A DNA stretch of 43,712 nt, from NCBI GenBank assembly GCA_002361735.1, contig DETS01000072.1, positions 1-43,712 on the forward strand, written 5' to 3'. How positions within the stretch are numbered: the first letter of the stretch is position 1; each line of letters starts with the position of its first letter. The notes under the pieces were generated by a model. It ran no database searches. It was not told the DNA's origin and saw only the letters and a program-made list of their open reading frames with translations. Positions 1-8,341 of this stretch are shown piece by piece. Made by a program: the position numbers and the translations under genes. Source of the DNA: Lachnospiraceae bacterium UBA3282. GTDB lineage: Bacteria; Bacillota; Clostridia; Lachnospirales; Lachnospiraceae.

Positions 1-1152
1 CTGGTGAAGGGTGATGAGGTGGTCGAGGGAGGAAAAATACTGCCCTATTTTTTTCTGTTCCTCTATTTGTGGCATCCAAAATTCAGTCTTTAAAAAGTTA
101 TCATTATATAATCTCTTGATTGTACTTCCTTCTATTCCGGACCACTTTACAAACGCATATACACACTTCAAAAATAAATTGTCAATTTTATCATCATGCT
201 TAAACCATACTATATTGGAATCTTGAAAGTATGCATTCTCCCCAGTATATTCAACGATTCTTCCAATTGTTCCAGATGCTGAAATCAGCATATCTCCAAT
301 TTGGGGATATGGGAATTTTTCTTTGTATTCCTCATATAATTCTCTTGTAATAAATGCATCTGGTTCACCGCCAAAAGTTCCAATTTTGTAAAAAGGAATG
401 TCTCCAACTGTTGAAGTCTGTTCTTTGAAGATTCTCTTGCACATAGACACAGAACCTAAATCACCAAACTTACGCTGTTCCCAAGCTTCAGTAAATCCGT
501 CAAATCTGATCTTGGGGACATTGCTCCCGTTTTGAGGAAACATATTTTGCAACATATATTTTTTTAGATTTTTTGTCTCATCATACTTACGCTGGTGAAG
601 GGTGATGAGGGAATTTAGTTCGGTAAAGTATTTTCCAATGGCTTTTTGCTCCTCAATATCTTGTGGCACTGATAAACTTGTTTCAAGAAAATCTGCTGGA
701 GCTATATTGAGTAATCCATGATTTCTTGCGCCCTCTGATGCAATCTCTCGAATGCCCCTGTGCCACAAATCTGTATCATAGTATGTCGCCAAATAATCTG
801 AATCAACCTCTGCATTTTCATTTATAGCAAACACGATATAAAGTGTTGATAGAACACCATTTTCGTATCGGTCAAGCCTTTTTATTGCCCCCCACGGCGC
901 ATCTGATGATGTGCTTTTGTTATACGCAAACTCACCTTTTTTCATCAGATAATAACCGCTCACATCTTTACTGGCTACTCGCTTATCAAAAAATTCATTT
1001 TGGTCAATCAGTCCGTATTGTGCTGAAATCGTTAGCGGTAATGTAGATACTAAATCTTGATTTTTCCTAGTTACCCTATCAGCAATTTCCCCCAGCTTAC
1101 GCTGTTCCCAAGCTTCTGTGTACCCTTTAAATCTAATTCTAGGCTTATTCAT
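1..1152 (-). CDS. hsdS: Type I restriction-modification specificity subunit HsdS (3' end outside window)
   Basis: This is the DNA-recognition subunit that directs the HsdM methylase and HsdR endonuclease to a bipartite target. The frame is open from the start codon to the left edge (384 codons), so only a short C-terminal part is missing. The classic two-half layout is visible: a short conserved start with TEAWEQRK, a variable target domain, a helical spacer with EEQKAIGKYF and LITLHQRK, then a second TEAWEQRK, a second variable domain, and a second EEQKKIGQYF spacer at the edge. I chose ATG 1152 because GAGAGG lies 8 nt upstream; an in-frame ATG at 1158 overlaps the hsdM stop but its SD would be too close. 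It is coupled to hsdM. The DNA is AT-richer than the rest of the window, suggesting transfer. HsdR is not in view. Confidence 0.93.
   Translation of the reverse strand, partial: MNKPRIRFKGYTEAWEQRKLGEIADRVTRKNQDLVSTLPLTISAQYGLIDQNEFFDKRVASKDVSGYYLMKKGEFAYNKSTSSDAPWGAIKRLDRYENGVLSTLYIVFAINENAEVDSDYLATYYDTDLWHRGIREIASEGARNHGLLNIAPADFLETSLSVPQDIEEQKAIGKYFTELNSLITLHQRKYDETKNLKKYMLQNMFPQNGSNVPKIRFDGFTEAWEQRKFGDLGSVSMCKRIFKEQTSTVGDIPFYKIGTFGGEPDAFITRELYEEYKEKFPYPQIGDMLISASGTIGRIVEYTGENAYFQDSNIVWFKHDDKIDNLFLKCVYAFVKWSGIEGSTIKRLYNDNFLKTEFWMPQIEEQKKIGQYFSSLDHLITLHQ
469..489. repeat. Direct repeat in hsdS (partner at 1096-1116)
   Basis: Twenty-one identical bases occur at 469-489 and 1096-1116. Both encode the conserved EAWEQRK segment at the start of each target-recognition half. 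Such identical conserved blocks are known substrates for domain shuffling between hsdS alleles. Confidence 0.85.
592..610. repeat. Direct repeat in hsdS (partner at 1-19)
   Basis: Nineteen identical bases occur at 592-610 and 1-19. They encode the LITLHQ segment that ends each helical spacer of HsdS. Together with the EAWEQRK repeat they frame each recognition domain. Confidence 0.83.
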
Positions 1153-1157
1153 GTCCA

Positions 1158-2756
1158 TCACCTCTCAATCGTCTTAATCAAATCATTTAGCATTTGATTG
1201 ATAGTTTCATCAGAAGAAGTCAAATCTCTCATCAGAGATACAAATTCCCCCTGAATCCGGTTGATTTCTTCCTCTGTCTGTTTCATATCGTTCATAAGGG
1301 CGTTCAAGTCTACTTCTTCCTCTTTTTCAAAATTGTCCACATATCTGGGGATGTTCAGATTGAAGTCATTTCTTTCTATATCTTCAAATTTCGCGAGAAA
1401 TGACTCTTTTTCTACGGTTTCCCGATTGCTGTACAGTTCTATGACAGAATCGATATGCTCATCTGTCATTGCATTCTGTTTTTTCCCTTTTTCAAATTTC
1501 CGAGATGCGTCTATAAATAATACATCCCGTCCGTCCCTGTGTTTTTTCAGTACGATAATGCAGGTGGGAATAGAAGTGTTGTAGAATAAATTTGCCGGGA
1601 GTCCGATTACCGCATAGATATTTCCGGCTTGGAGTAGTTTCTCTCTTATCTTTCCTTCTGCCGCGCCGCGAAACAAAACCCCGTGCGGCAATACGATTGC
1701 CATTGTTCCATTGCTTTTTAGGTGATATAGACCATGCAGTAGAAACGCATAATCAGCTTTCGACTTTGGAGCTAACACACCGTAATCACTGAACCTTTCA
1801 TCCTGAAGGAATCCGGCGGCTGCGCTCCAGTTTGCTGAGTATGGCGGATTCATGAGCACCATGTTAAAATCGGTGTCCTCATCCGTAGGCCAGTCTTCGT
1901 CAAGTGTATCGCCGTTGCGAAGCTTTTGGTTTTCCGGAACGATGCCGTGCAGAAACATATTCATTCTTGCGAGATTATAGGTAGACGTCATAAGTTCTTG
2001 TCCATAATATTTTATATAGCCGGGTTCAGCGGCATATTTCTTTGCATTTAGCAACAGAGAGCCGGAACCCATGCAGGGATCATATACCGAAAGTCCCCGT
2101 TTTTCCGCCTGTCCGGCAATTGCAATTCGGGTCAGAATTTTGGACACTGCTTGTGGTGTGTAAAATTCCCCGGCCTTTTTGCCCGTTTCGGAGGCAAACT
2201 GTCCAATTAAATATTCATAGGCATTTCCAAGAACATCCGATTCTGTATTTAAAAGGTCGGCCCGGTCAATTTCCCTGATTAAGCAAGAAATGGTATCGTT
2301 CTGTTTCTGGTCTCCCGATCCCAGACGGTTGGAATATAGGTCAATATCGGTAAATAAATCCGCAAACAAGGGATCGCTCTGTTCAATGTTGTTGAAGGCT
2401 TTCTGAAGCTGTTCCCGACTGAAGGCATTATTTCTGGCGGCATCTGCAAAACAGGTATAGGTCAAATCTGGCTCAATGACATAATGGCATTCCTCCCTAA
2501 TTTGTTCTTTCAATTCTTCCGCACTTTCATCAGCAAGCGCTTCCCGGTATGCCTCCAGTGCCGCCTTTAAGTTCTGTGGCTTTTCATCGTAAATCAAATC
2601 ATACGCCTTGATGAGAAAAGAGTCCGATAAGTATTTGTAAAATACGATACCCAGCAGGTAATCCTTATATTCGTTTGCATCCATTTTGGAGCGGAGAATA
2701 TCTGCGCCGCTCCATAACACACTAATCAAGTCCCTGCTATTTTCCGGTTCTGCCAT
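1158..2756 (-). CDS. hsdM: Type I restriction-modification DNA methyltransferase subunit HsdM
   Basis: This 532-aa protein is an N6-adenine methyltransferase that works as an M2S complex with HsdS and, with HsdR, forms the restriction enzyme. The N-terminal HsdM helical domain covers about residues 8-150. The AdoMet-binding region starts with GEFYTP (196-201) and DPCMGSGSLL (226-235), and the catalytic motif NPPY is at 303-306. The length is normal for the family. The start ATG has a clear GGAGGG site 7-8 nt upstream. Its stop overlaps an alternative hsdS ATG, so translation is probably coupled. No frameshift or missing motif is visible. Confidence 0.97.
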   Translation of the reverse strand: MAEPENSRDLISVLWSGADILRSKMDANEYKDYLLGIVFYKYLSDSFLIKAYDLIYDEKPQNLKAALEAYREALADESAEELKEQIREECHYVIEPDLTYTCFADAARNNAFSREQLQKAFNNIEQSDPLFADLFTDIDLYSNRLGSGDQKQNDTISCLIREIDRADLLNTESDVLGNAYEYLIGQFASETGKKAGEFYTPQAVSKILTRIAIAGQAEKRGLSVYDPCMGSGSLLLNAKKYAAEPGYIKYYGQELMTSTYNLARMNMFLHGIVPENQKLRNGDTLDEDWPTDEDTDFNMVLMNPPYSANWSAAAGFLQDERFSDYGVLAPKSKADYAFLLHGLYHLKSNGTMAIVLPHGVLFRGAAEGKIREKLLQAGNIYAVIGLPANLFYNTSIPTCIIVLKKHRDGRDVLFIDASRKFEKGKKQNAMTDEHIDSVIELYSNRETVEKESFLAKFEDIERNDFNLNIPRYVDNFEKEEEVDLNALMNDMKQTEEEINRIQGEFVSLMRDLTSSDETINQMLNDLIKTIER

Positions 2757-2871
2757 CTTAATCCCTCCATCAGTATCTTTCCATGTTCACCATGACATCC
2801 ATTTCGCAATTAGGAGCCATATAAATATTTTCGCAGTTTTGTCCATACGATTCAATTCAGTGATAGGATAA

Positions 2872-2900
2872 ATTATAACAAATGACTGTCGAAATTACAA
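2872..2900 (-). promoter_or_regulatory. Predicted hsdMS promoter
   Basis: On the minus strand TTGTAA (2900-2895) and a perfect TATAAT (2877-2872) are 17 bp apart. This points at hsdM, leaving a leader of roughly 110 nt. Confidence 0.6.
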
Positions 2901-2904
2901 TCAT

Positions 2905-2928
2905 ATTGCTTGAGCAATCAAGCTTGAT
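2905..2928. promoter_or_regulatory. Two adjoining palindromes upstream of the hsdMS promoter
   Basis: ATTGCT-TG-AGCAAT (2905-2918) runs into the perfect 12-bp palindrome ATCAAGCTTGAT (2917-2928). They sit 4 bp upstream of the -35 box. A binding site for an activator or a controller is possible, but no regulator gene is in view. Confidence 0.35.
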
Positions 2929-3039
2929 CCGCCTTCTCAACGGCAGGTAATTTTCGTATACAATCGCCATTCTTTGTGCTAAACTGTTTACAGGCTTGAA
3001 AAAGGTTATCACCTTCGAGTAAACGAATAGGGAAAACAA

Positions 3040-4050
3040 ATGCAATCAAAAAAAATCAGTGTGATCGTGCCGGTATACAATTCCATAACCTGTCTGGAAA
3101 AATGTGTGCGTTCCCTCTGTGCACAGACGTATCCCAATCTGGAGATCCTGCTGATCGACGACGGCTCCACAGACGGGACGGCGGCGCTCATGGAGGAACT
3201 TGCAAAAACAGATTCCCGCATCCGCATCCATCATAAAGAAAACGGCGGCGCATCCTCGGCACGCAATGCGGGCATTTCATTGGCGACGGGGGAATACCTT
3301 GCCTTTGCGGACAGCGACGATTATCTGGAGCCCTATGTTTATGAGGAACTGCTGCAGGCACTGACGGCGGGAGATTACCCGGCGGCACAGATTTCCAGGG
3401 ACGAGGTGGACGAGGAGGGGAACCGTCTGCCGGACGTCTGTATCCCTCCCGAAAAGAAATGGTTTTGCGAGGCGGAAACTTTTATCAAAGAGCTGCTCCT
3501 GCATCGGGGAGACTGTTCGTTCTGCACGAAACTCTTTCCCCGTGAAGTGTTTGGAGCGCACCGCTTTCCCGAGGGGGAATTGAATGAGGATTTCAGGCTG
3601 CTGGTGGAGATTTTGCAGGAGATCGCGGGCATTGTGATTCTGCCAAAACAGGGGTATCATGTGGTGGCAAGAAAGACCAGCACCACCAGAATGAGGACAA
3701 AAGACAGTTTTTCCCGCGTCTTTATTGATATCGTGGAAAATGCCGACAGGATGCAGGTGTTGGTGGATGAAAAATATCCGAAGCTTCACGCGTATGCCGT
3801 GCGTTTTAATTTATACCAACGGTTAGACTATCTGCTGCATGTGCCGATATCGCAGATGCGGGCGGATAACGCATTTTATAAAAGCGTGAAAAGGTATCTG
3901 CGCAGACATTTTTTGGATACGATCAAAAATCCTTATCTGACGAAAAAAAATAAGGCGTATCTGCTGTTGTTTACAGCCGCGCCGAAGACGGTCAGGCGGG
4001 TGCATGCGGGGAAGATGAGAAGGAACGGAAAATTTGCGGAAGGAAGTTGA
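3040..4050 (+). CDS. Family 2 glycosyltransferase
   Basis: This 336-aa protein is a cytoplasmic GT-A glycosyltransferase expected to add a sugar from a nucleotide donor to a growing glycan. It opens with VIVPVYN (9-14), has the nucleotide-binding IDDGSTD (39-45) and the metal-binding DSDD (91-94). The donor-binding half is residues 5-110; the rest is the less conserved acceptor region, with a basic C-terminus that may touch the membrane. The SD (AGGG, about 7 nt upstream) is modest. It is the first gene of the + strand locus, divergent from hsdMS. I saw no convincing promoter for it. Donor and acceptor cannot be told from the sequence. Confidence 0.9.
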   Translation: MQSKKISVIVPVYNSITCLEKCVRSLCAQTYPNLEILLIDDGSTDGTAALMEELAKTDSRIRIHHKENGGASSARNAGISLATGEYLAFADSDDYLEPYVYEELLQALTAGDYPAAQISRDEVDEEGNRLPDVCIPPEKKWFCEAETFIKELLLHRGDCSFCTKLFPREVFGAHRFPEGELNEDFRLLVEILQEIAGIVILPKQGYHVVARKTSTTRMRTKDSFSRVFIDIVENADRMQVLVDEKYPKLHAYAVRFNLYQRLDYLLHVPISQMRADNAFYKSVKRYLRRHFLDTIKNPYLTKKNKAYLLLFTAAPKTVRRVHAGKMRRNGKFAEGS

Positions 4051-4151
4051 ATACGAGGGAGATAAAGTTGAGGAAGAAAGCAGAGAACGGGGCGGAAGAA
4101 CCTTTTGGGAAAAAGTTCGGGCAGGGGTATAAGACATAGGAGATGCAGGAG

Positions 4152-5984
4152 ATGGATGCGTTGCGGCATGACCATGTAAAAAGAAAATATCTCATCGGTT
4201 TCCTGATTCTTTGGGTCGCGCAAATGGCGGCGGCCTTCTATTTTTGTGTGCAGAAACAGGGATTTCACGAGGACGAATTTTATACTTACTACTCCACGGC
4301 GCGCACGAACGGCTTTTATGTGGAGGACGGAAAGTGGATGGATCGAGAAACCTACCGTAACGAATTTGTCGTGCTGCCGAACGAGCGCTTTCAATATGGA
4401 CTGGTCAAAGAGGTGCAGTCCTGGGATGTGCATCCGCCCATGTATTACTGGGTGTTTCATACAGCGGCGTCTCTTGTGCCCGGGATTTTTTCCAAATGGA
4501 TCGGGCTTTCGGTGAATCTCTTTTTTCATGGAATCAATTTATGCCTGCTCGCGTGGTTGACTTATCTGGTCAGCAGAAAAGACCGGACGATAACGTTCCT
4601 TGTTAATCTGGTATACGGATTTTCTCCGGCGGCGATGAGCGGCGTGGTATTTATCAGGATGTATGAGATGCTCACGACCTTTGTGCTGCTGTGCGCCATC
4701 CTGCATGTACGCGTGGTGACAGAGGACGGCGAAAGGCATGGACAATCCGTTCAGCTGCCTATGGTTACGCTGCTTCTTATGGCGGCAGTGACCTACTTTG
4801 GTTTTTTGACGCAGTATTATTATTTTATTTTCCTTTTCTTTTTGGCGGGAGCCTTTTGTCTGTGGCTGCTGTGGCGGGAGAGAAAAATCTGGAATTGTCT
4901 GCGCTACGGTTTGATGCAGGGGCTTGCCTTTTGCTTGGCATATCTGACCTATCCCGCCTTTCCGGGGCAGATGTTTCGCGGACAGCGGGGCGCACAGGCG
5001 ACCCAAAACTTTTTTGATCTGTCGAATACCTTTGAGAGGCTCGGCTTTTTTCTCGATTTGATGAACGGTTATGTGTTTGGATATTTCTTTTGGATCATCC
5101 TGATCGTGATGGCGGTGCCGGCGGTCAGAGTATGGCGGCAAAAAAGAGGGGGAGCAGTGGTCGCAATACGGCAGGAGGAAGATGCAGGGCAGGAACCTCG
5201 ATTTGGCATAGCATTCCGGATGCTGCTTTTTACGGCAGCAGGATATTTTATTGCCGTTTCCAAAACGGCGCTGCTTCTGGGTAATACCTCAAACCGCTAC
5301 CAGCTTCCAATTTACGGGATCGTCGTGCTGCTCACCCTTTACGCCTGTAAGACGTTATGGAGGCAGGCGGTATCTTTGGCGGGTGTCAGGCGCGTTGCGA
5401 AAGAGGAGAAGAAGCCGGGACTGCTTTACCGAATTTGTCCCGCAGCTTTTAAGGTGCTTTTGTTTGTCTTTGAACTGATCGGCGATTTAATCGGGTGGTT
5501 TGTCGGCGTTCTGATAAGGTACAGGAAAGTGACGGAGAGGGCGGCGCTGTTATTCTGCCTTGCGGTGGTGGTGAGCGGATATCTGCTTGCGGAGGTGGTG
5601 TTCCTTTATCCGGAAGCGGGAGAGGCGGTTGCCCTTGCGAGAGAACAGGCGGCAGCAGATATTCCGGTCGTTTATGTTTACTGCCCGGGAGAGGAGTGGT
5701 GTGTCTGGGCAGTAGCAGATGAATTGATGGAGTACGACCGCGTTTATTTTGTTTCCGCTGAAAATAAGGAACCGCTGGGAGAACCGGCGATTGCGGATGC
5801 GGACGCAGTGGTGATCTATCTCCCTTACTATGGTGATGAGAAGGCTGAAGATGCGCAGAGTATACGGCTTCCCGAGGGGAATGCGAAGCTGACGGAAGGA
5901 CACTTGCAGTATTGGCATAAGTATTGTTCGGAATGGTATTACTGTGGCGACAGGCCTGCATGGAACAGCGCTGTCAATCCCTGA
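4152..5984 (+). CDS. ArnT/PMT-like (GT39/GT83-type) membrane glycosyltransferase
   Basis: About 610 aa. It is a multi-pass GT-C type enzyme, expected to transfer sugar from a polyprenyl-phosphate carrier outside the membrane. After the first membrane segment come the acidic HEDE motif (residues 39-42) and then DVHPPMYYW (about 92-100), which together are typical of the PMT_2/ArnT superfamily. Ten or so further hydrophobic segments follow, and the protein ends in a soluble domain of about 130 residues. ATG 4152 has AGGAG 9 nt upstream; the in-frame ATG at 4143 sits directly against that SD, so I prefer 4152. The donor and acceptor are unknown. The gene follows the GT2 gene and probably shares its transcript. 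Confidence 0.72.
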   Translation: MDALRHDHVKRKYLIGFLILWVAQMAAAFYFCVQKQGFHEDEFYTYYSTARTNGFYVEDGKWMDRETYRNEFVVLPNERFQYGLVKEVQSWDVHPPMYYWVFHTAASLVPGIFSKWIGLSVNLFFHGINLCLLAWLTYLVSRKDRTITFLVNLVYGFSPAAMSGVVFIRMYEMLTTFVLLCAILHVRVVTEDGERHGQSVQLPMVTLLLMAAVTYFGFLTQYYYFIFLFFLAGAFCLWLLWRERKIWNCLRYGLMQGLAFCLAYLTYPAFPGQMFRGQRGAQATQNFFDLSNTFERLGFFLDLMNGYVFGYFFWIILIVMAVPAVRVWRQKRGGAVVAIRQEEDAGQEPRFGIAFRMLLFTAAGYFIAVSKTALLLGNTSNRYQLPIYGIVVLLTLYACKTLWRQAVSLAGVRRVAKEEKKPGLLYRICPAAFKVLLFVFELIGDLIGWFVGVLIRYRKVTERAALLFCLAVVVSGYLLAEVVFLYPEAGEAVALAREQAAADIPVVYVYCPGEEWCVWAVADELMEYDRVYFVSAENKEPLGEPAIADADAVVIYLPYYGDEKAEDAQSIRLPEGNAKLTEGHLQYWHKYCSEWYYCGDRPAWNSAVNP

Positions 5985-5994
5985 GGCGGGGCAT

Positions 5995-6022
5995 TTGACA
6001 CCCCCTTAAAAACTGCTATAAT
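5995..6022 (+). promoter_or_regulatory. Strong sigma-A type promoter upstream of mtnA
   Basis: A perfect TTGACA (5995-6000) and a perfect TATAAT (6017-6022) are 16 bp apart, with an extended -10 TGC. It starts 10 bp after the stop of the preceding gene and gives a leader of about 110 nt. It probably drives mtnA and the pse genes behind it. Confidence 0.85.
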
Positions 6023-6139
6023 ATAAGCTGGATGTTTATTGAAAGCCTTGCATTTTGCGAATGTTTGGCTGATAGTGACAGTATACAGTCGTGAGATGAA
6101 ACGGATCAAAGCGACAAATGATTGCGATGGGAGATGACG

Positions 6140-7198
6140 ATGCGCGTTTTGGATTTAGACACCGTGCGCCTCTCGGAGGACAGAAGCTGTCTGGAGATCT
6201 TAGATCAGACTCTGCTTCCGGGGACGGTAAAGGTGCTGCGGCTTGAAAAAATAGAGGATATCTTTGAGGCGATCCGCTTTTTGCGGGTGCGGGGTGCGCC
6301 GGCGATCGGCGTTTGCGCAGGCTATGCCATGGCGCTTGCCGCTTTGCGCATCGAGGCGGAGGATTATGAGGATTTTCTGACCGCTTTTTTAGAGAAAAAG
6401 GAATATCTGGCGGGAGCCCGTCCGACGGCGGTCAATCTGTTTTGGGCGCTCGATCGCATGGAGCGCACGCTGCGGGAATGTGCCGACATGCCGCTTCCCG
6501 AGATCAAAGAACGGCTCTTTGCGGAGGCGCAGGCGATACGCGACGAGGATGTGGCGATCAGCAGGTGCATCGGTGAGATTGGCTTTTCACTGATGAAGCC
6601 CGGAGACGGGATTCTGACGCATTGTAATGCGGGGACGCTTGCCACAGCAAAATACGGCACGGCAACCGCGCCCATGTATGTTGCCCGGGAAAAGGGAATG
6701 TGCGATTTTCATGTGTTCTGCGACGAGACCAGACCGCTTTTGCAGGGAGCAAGGCTGACTGCCTTTGAATTGCATGACGCGGGGATCGATACCACCCTGA
6801 TCTGCGATAACATGGCATCCGCCGTGATGCAGGCAGGAAAGGTGAATCTGGTATTTGTGGGTTGTGACAGAGTAGCGGCAAACGGGGATACCGCCAATAA
6901 AATCGGTACTTCGGGGGTAGCGGTTTTAGCGAAGCACTATGGGATTCCCTTTTATGTGTGTGCGCCGACTTCCACGATAGATATGTCCATCCAAACAGGA
7001 GCGCAGATTCCTATCGAGGAGCGCGATCCTTCGGAAATTACGGAAATGTGGTATAAAGAGCGGATGGCGCCCGAGGGCGTAAAAGTGTATAATCCCGCTT
7101 TTGATGTGACGGATCACAGCCTGATCACAGGGATCATTACGGAGCGTGGTCTGTGTCAGGCGCCCTACGAGGAGGCGTTCCGTAAGCTGGGAATATAA
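6140..7198 (+). CDS. mtnA: S-methyl-5-thioribose-1-phosphate isomerase (MtnA family)
   Basis: This 352-aa protein should convert methylthioribose-1-phosphate to methylthioribulose-1-phosphate in methionine salvage. The family signatures are all present: RGAPAIGV (about 51-58), THCNAGTLA with the catalytic cysteine at about 162, and GCDRVAANGDTANKIGT with the catalytic aspartate at about 243. These match the Cys/Asp pair known from the Bacillus enzyme. I chose ATG 6140 because GGGAG lies 6 nt upstream; upstream TTG 6122 and ATG 6134 have no better SD. No other methionine-salvage gene is near. It has its own strong promoter and precedes pseB. Related isomerases of ribose-type sugar phosphates look similar, so the substrate is likely but not certain. 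Confidence 0.9.
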   Translation: MRVLDLDTVRLSEDRSCLEILDQTLLPGTVKVLRLEKIEDIFEAIRFLRVRGAPAIGVCAGYAMALAALRIEAEDYEDFLTAFLEKKEYLAGARPTAVNLFWALDRMERTLRECADMPLPEIKERLFAEAQAIRDEDVAISRCIGEIGFSLMKPGDGILTHCNAGTLATAKYGTATAPMYVAREKGMCDFHVFCDETRPLLQGARLTAFELHDAGIDTTLICDNMASAVMQAGKVNLVFVGCDRVAANGDTANKIGTSGVAVLAKHYGIPFYVCAPTSTIDMSIQTGAQIPIEERDPSEITEMWYKERMAPEGVKVYNPAFDVTDHSLITGIITERGLCQAPYEEAFRKLGI

Positions 7199-7287
7199 AT
7201 GATTGTGAAAGGTATCCCATCTAGAGGAAATTGTGAGACGCTTTGCGATAGCCTCATTATAAAGAAGGCTGAGCAGAAAGGAGTCAT

Positions 7288-8283
7288 ATGTTAAACGGAA
7301 AAACAATACTCATTACAGGCGGTACGGGATCTTTTGGCAAATGCTTTACCAAGTATGTGCTGACCCACTACCAACCCAAAAAGATTATTATTTATTCCAG
7401 AGATGAGTTCAAGCAGTGGATGATGGCGAATGAGTTTCAGGAGTATGCGGAAACGCTGCGATTCTTTATTGGCGACGTACGGGATGTGGAACGCCTAAGA
7501 CGCGCCTGCGAGGGCGTGGATTATATCATTCACGCGGCGGCGCTTAAGCAGGTGCCGGCCTGCGAGTATAATCCGAATGAGGCGATCAAGACGAACATTC
7601 ACGGCGCGATGAATGTGATTGACGCGGCGCTTGACACGGGTGTGCGCAAAGTGGTCGCCCTTTCCACGGACAAGGCGGTCAATCCCGTAAACCTTTACGG
7701 TGGCACGAAGTTGGTTTCGGACAAGCTTTTTGTGGCGGCGAATGCCTATGTGGGGATGAAGGATATCAATTTCTCCATCGTGCGTTACGGTAATGTGGCG
7801 GGAAGCCGCGGATCGGTGATTCCCCTCTTTCACAAACTCATTCAGGAAGGGGCGAAGGAGCTGCCGATTACGGATCTGCGTATGACCCGTTTCTGGATCA
7901 GTCTGACGCAGGGCGTGGAATTGGTCATTAAGGCTTTGACGGAAGCAAAAGGCGGCGAGACCTTTATCAGCAAGATTCCTTCCTTTAAGATTACGGATTT
8001 GGCGGAAGCGATGCTGCCGGGCTGTCAGATCAAAGAGACCGGGATCAGACCGGGAGAGAAGTTGCATGAAATCATGGTGACGACGGAGGATTCCGCCACT
8101 ACTTACGAGTATGATAAGCATTTCATCGTCTATCCGCAGATGACGTGGAACGATAAGCAGCAGCCCGATCTTTCCGGCAAAAAGGTGGCGGAGGGTTTTT
8201 CTTACAGCTCCGACAACAACACCGAATGGCTTGGCGTGGAGGATATCCGTGCGTTGTTAAAGGACGTAGAGCTGGAGAAATAA
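7288..8283 (+). CDS. pseB: UDP-N-acetylglucosamine 4,6-dehydratase (inverting), PseB
   Basis: This enzyme performs the first step of pseudaminic acid synthesis: UDP-GlcNAc to UDP-2-acetamido-2,6-dideoxy-beta-L-arabino-hexos-4-ulose. It is a short, soluble SDR protein of 331 aa. It has the NADP-binding GGTGSFG (11-17), STDKAVNP with the catalytic Asp128/Lys129, and YGGTK with Tyr137 and Lys141. The short form with Tyr in the YxxxK motif is typical of the inverting FlaA1/PseB group; the PglF paralogue at 36.6 kb carries Met instead. AAAGGAG lies close upstream of the ATG. pseC follows 58 bp downstream, so the two are almost certainly co-transcribed. Confidence 0.95.
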   Translation: MLNGKTILITGGTGSFGKCFTKYVLTHYQPKKIIIYSRDEFKQWMMANEFQEYAETLRFFIGDVRDVERLRRACEGVDYIIHAAALKQVPACEYNPNEAIKTNIHGAMNVIDAALDTGVRKVVALSTDKAVNPVNLYGGTKLVSDKLFVAANAYVGMKDINFSIVRYGNVAGSRGSVIPLFHKLIQEGAKELPITDLRMTRFWISLTQGVELVIKALTEAKGGETFISKIPSFKITDLAEAMLPGCQIKETGIRPGEKLHEIMVTTEDSATTYEYDKHFIVYPQMTWNDKQQPDLSGKKVAEGFSYSSDNNTEWLGVEDIRALLKDVELEK

Positions 8284-8341
8284 AAATCGGCAGCCGAAAC
8301 GCAGAAAGAAACGGATTCACAAGGATAAGGGAGAAAACGGT

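Noticed and set aside
6023..6139. A SAM-type riboswitch in the mtnA leader
   Set aside because: I could not find the paired helices or conserved core of any known SAM riboswitch in these 117 nt.
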